Source: Actinopolyspora biskrensis
GTDB taxonomy: Bacteria > Actinomycetota > Actinomycetes > Mycobacteriales > Pseudonocardiaceae
Direction of reading: 5' to 3'
Length of the DNA: 64,000 nt
Assembly: GCF_013408175.1 (NCBI RefSeq)
Contig: NZ_JACBYW010000005.1
Span: forward strand, 62,001-126,000
Shown: positions 59,932-64,000 of the stretch, piece by piece
Position numbering within the stretch: the stretch's first letter is position 1
Layout: every line of letters starts with the position of its first letter
Position numbers and translations under genes: made by a program
The notes under the pieces: generated by a model
Database searches by the model: none
Told to the model about the DNA's origin: nothing
What the model saw: only the letters and a program-made list of their open reading frames with translations

Positions 59932-60372
59932 ATGAACAGGTCGGAGGCGACGGAGCTGGTTCGCGAGGCCAGGCGGAGGAAGGGGTCCGGCTACACCGAT
60001 CTCGCCGAGCGCCTGGGGGTGGACAGGGCCTGGCTGACAGCGGCGCTGCTCGGGCAGCACCCGCTGGACGCCCGGCAGGCCGAACAACTCAGGGAGCTGC
60101 TCGAGTTCCCCGAGGAGGTGGTTCCGGTACTCGCGGAGATCCCCCACCGGGGGTCGCTGGAGTCGGTCCCGCCGACCGACCCGACGATCTACCGCATCTA
60201 CGAGGCGCTCCAGGTGTACGGCACCACCATCAAGGAGCTGATCAACGAGGACTTCGGTGACGGGATCATGAGCGCGATCACGTTCAACCTCGACGTCCAG
60301 CGGCAGGAGACCGAGGAGGGGCCGCGCGTCCGGATCGTGCTCGACGGCAAGTTCCTGCCCTACAAGTGGTGA
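59932..60372 (+). CDS. cynS: Cyanase (cyanate hydratase)
   Basis: The 146-residue protein converts cyanate and bicarbonate to ammonia and CO2. The N-terminal helical domain resembles a DNA-binding fold (residues 1-75). The catalytic domain has PTIYRIYEALQVYGTTIKEL, carrying the catalytic Arg and Glu, and FGDGIMSAI, carrying the catalytic Ser, then IVLDGKFLPYKW. All active residues are present. ATG 59932 follows GGGGGAGGAG. No carbonic anhydrase or cyanate transporter gene adjoins it. Confidence 0.95.
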   Translation: MNRSEATELVREARRRKGSGYTDLAERLGVDRAWLTAALLGQHPLDARQAEQLRELLEFPEEVVPVLAEIPHRGSLESVPPTDPTIYRIYEALQVYGTTIKELINEDFGDGIMSAITFNLDVQRQETEEGPRVRIVLDGKFLPYKW

Positions 60373-60450
60373 CTGCCGCGCGGGGCGAGGAGGTCGAACG
60401 AGGGGCGAGGCCCTCCGCTGCTGCGCTCGTCCCCTACCGGTGGGAAACCC

Positions 60451-60467
60451 GCTTCGGCTGCCGAAGC
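60451..60467. terminator. Short hairpin between convergent cynS and DUF1203 genes
   Basis: GCTTCGG-CTG-CCGAAGC, a 7 bp stem, lies just before the DUF1203 stop. Confidence 0.5.
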
Positions 60468-60469
60468 GC

Positions 60470-60979
60470 TCAGCTGCCGACGCGCCGCACCTCGAACAGG
60501 AAGCAGCCGAACTCCACCGCGCGAACGTGCACGAGGGCGACCGCGGGGTCCGCCAGCAGCTCGTCGGCGGTGCGTTCCGCCAGCTGTGTCCGTTCGCGCG
60601 TGTCCAGCAGGCGCCCACCGAGTATTCGACCCCCTTCCGAGTAGGCCCGGAGTACTCGGCGGTCGCCCCGCAGTTCCTCGGGCCACGGTGCGCGGTCGGG
60701 GCCATCGCACGGTTCGGCGTGGACGAACACGGGACCGACCTCGTCGTAGGCCCCGACGTCGGCTCCGGTTGCGCGGGACCACCTGCGCAGCGGTGCGTAC
60801 GAGAGCAACGCGATCCGCTCGCCGGGGCGGCCACGGCGTAGGCAGCAACGCAGGGGCGCTCCGCGCTCCTGCGTCTCGGTCACCACGCGGGGGACTCGTC
60901 CCGCGTCGTCGCGCTCGCGCAGTTCGTTCAGCACGGCGGGGTCGAGGGGGCGAACCTGGAAACGAGCTGTCGTCGTCAT
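60470..60979 (-). CDS. DUF1203 protein
   Basis: The 169-residue protein shows the DUF1203 pattern: RFQVRPLDPAVLNELRERDD at the start, RCCLRRGRPGERIALLSYAP, EVGPVFVHAEPCDG and LRAYSEGGRILGGRLL. The family has no known function. It is a single gene, convergent with cynS. Confidence 0.88.
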   Translation of the reverse strand: MTTTARFQVRPLDPAVLNELRERDDAGRVPRVVTETQERGAPLRCCLRRGRPGERIALLSYAPLRRWSRATGADVGAYDEVGPVFVHAEPCDGPDRAPWPEELRGDRRVLRAYSEGGRILGGRLLDTRERTQLAERTADELLADPAVALVHVRAVEFGCFLFEVRRVGS

Positions 60980-61167
60980 GTGTTCAGCGTCGCCCGGAGG
61001 GGGCTGCCGTGCCGGCGGAAATCCGACGTCGCGGCGAGTTCCACGTGCAGGGGCTCTTCGTGGACGACGTGCTGATGGCTCTCGAGCTGTCCGCCTAGCC
61101 TCGGTGCGCGCTGGTCGTGGCGCGCGGTCGCCTTGATCACTCCTCCTGCGTGGGTGATACTTCCCGC

Positions 61168-61560
61168 ATGCCGAGCCGCATAGCCGTCCTCGCCATCGAC
61201 GCCGTCGAGCCCGCGGTGGTCGCCGACTTCTGGTGCCGGGTGCTCGATTGGGGGATCGTCGAGGAGTCCGCCGAGGGGATCACGATCGGGCCGTCGAGCG
61301 GTGCGTGGCCACAGGTCGACGTCTTCCCGGTACCCGAGCACAAAGCGGGCAAGAACCGCCTGCACCTCGATTTGCGCGCTGACGGCGTCTCCACGGCGGA
61401 CGAGCTCGAACGGCTGGTCGGACTGGGAGCTCGGCGTGTGGACGTCGGTCAGGCGTCCGACGTGACCTGGGTGGTGCTCGCCGACCCGGAGGGAAACGAG
61501 TTCTGCCTGCTCTCCCGTTCCGTGCAGGACCTCGAGAAGTCCGAGACGTCTCCGAGCTAG
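61168..61560 (+). CDS. VOC-family (glyoxalase-like) protein
   Basis: The 130-residue protein has ALAIDAVEPAVVADFWCRVL-type sequence at the start (here VLAIDAVEPAVVADFWCRVL) and a final VVLADPEGNEFCLLS, the usual VOC fold ends. RLHLDLRADGVSTADELERL is typical of the glyoxalase-6-like group. It is a small metal or ligand binding protein of unknown substrate. Confidence 0.85.
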   Translation: MPSRIAVLAIDAVEPAVVADFWCRVLDWGIVEESAEGITIGPSSGAWPQVDVFPVPEHKAGKNRLHLDLRADGVSTADELERLVGLGARRVDVGQASDVTWVVLADPEGNEFCLLSRSVQDLEKSETSPS

Positions 61561-61711
61561 TTACGGGACTCCCGCTGCGGCCGGTGGTTCGCCCCGTGGT
61601 GTCGGGTGAGACTTCTTCACGTCCAGCGGCGTGACCGCCCAGGTTCGCCGGGGTTCTCCGCCCGCCCTCACGGGATGGTGGGGTCCGCTCCGCTGTCGGT
61701 ACGGTCCTGTC

Positions 61712-62368
61712 ATGTCACGATCAGCCGAGAGCGAATCACCCGCCTCGCCCATCACCGCGGACGACCTCGACCGCGCCCTGCGTCTCGCCGGGGACGTGCT
61801 GCGCGGAGCGGACTCGGAGCTCTGGGGAAACAAGGCCGGTTCCCTGGAATGGGACTGCTGGGAGACCGTCGAGCACCTCAGCGACGACCTGTTCGCATAC
61901 GCCGTCCAACTGGGGCCCCGAACACCGCCACAGGACGGTGAGGTGCCCTTCGCTCTGGAGAGCCGCCGTCCCGGCGGCCCGGAAAAGACCGTTCACGCGG
62001 ACCGGGCGGCAGGGCCCGCCGGCCTGTTGCAGGTGCTGGAGGCGAGTGGTGCGCTGCTTGTCGCCATGGTGCGCACGACACCTCCGCAGGTCCGTGCCTA
62101 CCACGTCTTCGGCGTCTCGGACCCCGAGGGCTTCGCCGCGATGGGCATCGTGGAAACCCTGGTGCACACGCATGACCTGGCGCAAGGTCTCGGGCTCGTC
62201 TGGAGCCCGCCCGCCGACCTGTGCTCACGAGCGCTCGCCCGGCTGTTTCCACACGCACCGGAGCACACGGATCCGTGGAGCACTTTGCTGTGGGCCACGG
62301 GGCGGGCCGAACTCTCCGGGCGCCCTCGGCTCACCACGTGGCGCTGGGACGGCACACCCCGGGCGTAG
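61712..62368 (+). CDS. DinB/MDMPI-like thiol-dependent protein
   Basis: The 218-residue protein resembles the mycothiol-dependent maleylpyruvate isomerase / DinB-like helical family of actinobacteria: WDCWETVEHLSDDLFAYAVQ near residues 50-69 and MGIVETLVHTHDLAQGLGL near 150-168 supply the usual histidine ligands for a metal. Substrate unknown; many members transfer mycothiol. The ATG at 61712 was chosen as the start of the conserved part. Confidence 0.8.
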   Translation: MSRSAESESPASPITADDLDRALRLAGDVLRGADSELWGNKAGSLEWDCWETVEHLSDDLFAYAVQLGPRTPPQDGEVPFALESRRPGGPEKTVHADRAAGPAGLLQVLEASGALLVAMVRTTPPQVRAYHVFGVSDPEGFAAMGIVETLVHTHDLAQGLGLVWSPPADLCSRALARLFPHAPEHTDPWSTLLWATGRAELSGRPRLTTWRWDGTPRA

Positions 62369-62555
62369 TCCGGGGGCTCGCAGCGGAGGGGCGGGGCCGA
62401 TGATCAGGCCGCCGCTGTCACGACACCAGCATTCCCCTGGAGGGGCTGTTCCGGCGAGTTGCCCGATTCGCGGTCCGGCCATCGCGCCGGTGCTTCTCGT
62501 CGCTCTCACGTCCGAGGCGGACCGTGACACGCATCGGGACGAGCTCGTGGAGATC

Positions 62556-62574
62556 GAGGACCGCCACGGTCCTC
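62556..62574 (-). terminator. Hairpin downstream of the tRNA-Arg remnant
   Basis: GAGGACCG-CCA-CGGTCCTC lies just past the 3' end of the tRNA fragment on its strand, where the original tRNA terminator would be. Confidence 0.5.
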
Positions 62575-62596
62575 GGGAAAACGTCCGAGGATTTTT

Positions 62597-62643
62597 CGGC
62601 GCCCTCGGCAGGACCCGAACCTGCGACACCCGCCTCCGGAGGG
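62597..62643 (-). other. Attachment-site remnant: 3' half of tRNA-Arg(CCG)
   Basis: On the minus strand the sequence has a full anticodon loop CTCCGGA (anticodon CCG), the 3' strand of the anticodon stem GGCGG, a 5-base variable loop, a T-arm GCAGG-TTCGGGT-CCTGC with a perfect stem, and acceptor strand CGAGGGC. The 5' half is absent: sequence identity to a tRNA stops at about 62643. That is what an integration into the tRNA 3' end leaves at one junction. T-loop A58 is replaced by G. The intact tRNA should be at the other end of the element, beyond the window. Confidence 0.78.
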
Positions 62644-62706
62644 TGTTTCAGACATCGCGCTGCCCTGGAACGATCCGGATTCCGCGCAGGTCAGGACGGA
62701 TTTTCG

Positions 62707-62723
62707 TTGACGTCGTTTGACGT
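62707..62723 (+). repeat. Direct repeats resembling integrase arm-binding sites
   Basis: TTGACGT occurs at 62707-62713 and 62717-62723, one helical turn apart, about 65 bp inside the element from the att core. Tyrosine integrases use such arm sites. Confidence 0.4.
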
Positions 62724-62849
62724 GGGTTGCCGCTGTTTCTCGGCCTTGTGTCCCCAGATGCGCCCCCACCGGAGAGGAACCTTTTCGCCATCCCGGCGAC
62801 CTGCCCGTCCGGCGAGGACTTCTGGTTCGTGACCGGTTGCGGGGCAGTG

Positions 62850-63224
62850 CTACGAACTGCGGGCGCCCCAGGCGAGAGTCGGCTGAAGGACGGCCTCGGC
62901 AAGCGCCCGGGCGCGCAGACTCGCGATCTCCTGGTATTCCGGGTCTGCGACCATGCGGGTGAACGCCTCGCGGTCGGGGTACCGGACGAGCAGAACTGCG
63001 TCCCAGTCCTGCCCTTCCTCGGCCACCAAGGGCGTCGTCCCGTCGCCCGCGTAGAGGAGCTCGCCCCCGTACCGCTGGAGCAAGGGTCTCGCCTTCTGCG
63101 TGTACTGGTTGTACAAGGAGCGGCCGTCCGAGGCGAACCTCAACAGGTTGAGCATCACGATTGGGCCATCCGGAAGCTCGTTCAACATACTTCTGAGGTC
63201 GGATCCTGAGGGCTCGACTGCCAT
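62850..63224 (-). CDS. DUF1330 protein
   Basis: The 124-residue protein has the DUF1330 pattern: GPIVMLNLLRFASDG with YNQYTQKARPLLQRYGGELL, then WDAVLLVRYPDREAFTRMVA followed by DPEYQEIASLRARALAEAVL, a ferredoxin-like dimer fold. Start ATG 63224 has AGGGAGT upstream. The function is unknown. It lies on the element side of the tRNA junction and so is probably cargo. Confidence 0.85.
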   Translation of the reverse strand: MAVEPSGSDLRSMLNELPDGPIVMLNLLRFASDGRSLYNQYTQKARPLLQRYGGELLYAGDGTTPLVAEEGQDWDAVLLVRYPDREAFTRMVADPEYQEIASLRARALAEAVLQPTLAWGARSS

Positions 63225-63514
63225 CGGTGACTCCCTTTGGTAGTTGGATGCTCGTACTGCACGCAGACGGCACGAGTTTAGGCACCGTCCATCGACCTGC
63301 ATACCGTCCGGTCGGTATTTTCCTCCTCGCTCGGAGCGGACCCGGAGGGGCCGCCCCTCGATCCTGTAGAGAAATGCTGAACACCAGCACTGCGCGTGCT
63401 CGTCGCCGTCAACGATCGGAAGGGCGGTGACACAGGCGAGTTCGTATTCGTGTTCCTGCCTGGTCCGTTCGACGACGGTGCTGACCAGACCTCGGCGTGT
63501 GTGGAGTGCGGCGC
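63225..63514. other. Unassigned remainder of the element end
   Basis: The stretch has open frames but nothing I recognise. On the minus strand a segment with RTRQEHEYELACVTALPIV continues the frame of the XRE fragment and may be a piece of another gene. Probably decayed DNA. Confidence 0.3.
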
Positions 63515-63704
63515 GGGCTTCGGTGGTGTCGTTGACTTCTCCGCCCGCCTTCGAGGTCTGCCATGAAGCCGACCAGTCGCCGGACAGATCCAACCGGTCG
63601 GCGGTGTTGCCCGCCGGTTCGGCGACCGAGACGTCGAGAGCGTTCGCGATCGCTACGGCAGCCGAGGGGATCGGCTGCCGTTCACCGGCTTCGTAGCGCC
63701 TGAA
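63515..63704 (-). pseudogene. Fragment of an XRE-type regulator
   Basis: FRRYEAGERQPIPSAAVAIA followed by NALDVSVAEPAG and DLSGDWSASWQTSKAGGEV matches the middle of helix-turn-helix regulators common on actinomycete integrative elements, starting after helix 3. The N-terminal helices are missing at the upstream end and homology fades after about 63515. No start codon suits it. Confidence 0.55.
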
Positions 63705-63875
63705 CGGCGGGTGCACGTGCTCGGCTCCGGCGGGCACTTCCTGCCCAGGTCCAAGTACTGCTCCACCACCTTCACCGAACTCCGCCACGTGCGGGCCGAG
63801 CACCAACGCGGCGCGCACCTGGCCGAACTCGGCATCGACGAAACCGACTCGATCGAAGTGCTCGGCGACTGGAGC
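63700..63875 (+). pseudogene. C-terminal fragment of a RepSA-like replication initiator
   Basis: Reading frame 63711 onward gives VHVLGSGGHFLPRSKYCSTT then FTELRHVRAEHQRG and SIEVLGDWS, which matches the C-terminal portion of replication initiators of pSAM2-type elements (GFGGHFxTKSRxYSTT and VxxDW patterns). The N-terminal three quarters are missing and the frame changes near 63870. Confidence 0.6.
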
Positions 63876-63879
63876 ACAC

Positions 63880-64000
63880 CTGGCGGCCTCGACGTGCGCC
63901 CGCCACGAGGTCGCGGTCAACACGCACATCCTGCCGAAGTGGGGCCACGTCTACCTCACCTCGATCAAGCACGCCGACGTGCGGCAGTGGGTGTCGGCCT
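63880..64000 (+). pseudogene. int: Tyrosine integrase fragment, N-terminal domain, continues past the window
   Basis: The frame with ARHEVAVNTHILPKWGHVYL then TSIKHADVRQWVSA fits the N-terminal core-binding (SAM-like) domain of phage and AICE tyrosine integrases (usual HVLPxWG and ITHxDVQxWV). The sequence before it is fused to the Rep fragment in another frame, with no start codon. The gene may be intact beyond 64000 only if it starts inside this piece, so it is probably a remnant. Confidence 0.62.

Larger units (their letters stand above)
62597..64000. mobile_element. End of a decayed tRNA-Arg-integrated element (AICE-like)
   Basis: The tRNA 3' half, arm-type repeats, a cargo gene, XRE and RepSA fragments and an integrase fragment follow in order toward the right edge. 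These parts are typical of actinomycete integrative and conjugative elements. Multiple joins in wrong frames show deletion. The extent beyond 64000 is not visible. Confidence 0.62.

Noticed and set aside
62597-62680. A complete tRNA gene on the minus strand
   Set aside because: Only the anticodon loop and 3' half are present. The 5' anticodon strand, D-arm and acceptor 5' strand do not match, and T-loop A58 is changed.
1-64000. CRISPR array
   Set aside because: No regularly spaced direct repeats of 25-40 bp were seen; the repeats found are dispersed and unevenly spaced.

Overview
The window is high-GC DNA with strong third-position GC, frequent GTG and TTG starts, and many start/stop overlaps. 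Mycothiol-type DinB and FadR-GntR families, a class A PBP, DUF4360, and remnants that look like an actinomycete integrative element point to a filamentous actinomycete, probably of the Pseudonocardiales (an Actinopolyspora- or Saccharopolyspora-like genome). That placement is inference.

Layout. 1-8.9 kb: 3' end of an L-lactate permease, a beta-oxidation pair (thiolase and FadB-type multifunctional protein), a secreted protein, a TetR/Baeyer-Villiger monooxygenase divergon, and a low-complexity protein. 9-15.3 kb: an oxoprolinase-type operon (PxpA, PxpB, PxpC) with an NRAMP-like transporter, a divergent GntR regulator and an MFS carrier. 15.6-24.7 kb: a small protein ending in an amyloid-signalling-like motif, a class A PBP, a CPBP protease, metE behind a cobalamin riboswitch, a serine hydrolase and a VOC protein. 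25-35 kb: a catabolic regulon (sodium:solute symporter with a small partner, IclR regulator, U32-like protein, enolase-superfamily dehydratase, zinc dehydrogenase, aldehyde dehydrogenase) split by an IS200/IS605 insertion whose tnpB is frameshifted. 35-43 kb: DUF4360 protein, ArfB-like release factor, patatin, and a complete ureABCFGD operon without ureE.

43-53 kb holds the most interesting locus. A second cobalamin riboswitch on the minus strand precedes a short ORF with a very strong ribosome site, then an operon of a DUF364/Rossmann-like protein, a cysteine-synthase-like PLP enzyme, an MFS carrier, a Tat lipoprotein of SBP family 5, two Nik/Dpp-type permeases and a fused double ATPase. Biosynthesis, export and import genes under B12 control suggest a cobalt (or nickel) metallophore system. 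The function is inferred.

53-62.4 kb carries a PAS-PAS-GGDEF-EAL protein with a decayed GGDEF site, a lipase, a DHA2 MFS carrier, an Ag85/EstD-like esterase, cyanase, DUF1203, VOC and DinB-type proteins. At 62.6 kb the 3' half of a tRNA-Arg(CCG) marks an attachment site. Beyond it lie a DUF1330 gene, pieces of an XRE regulator and a RepSA-like initiator, and the N-terminal part of a tyrosine integrase running off the edge, which together look like the end of a decayed integrative element.

A family of imperfect palindromic intergenic repeats (five copies) and a companion ~50 bp repeat (five copies) are scattered through the window, mostly next to gene ends.
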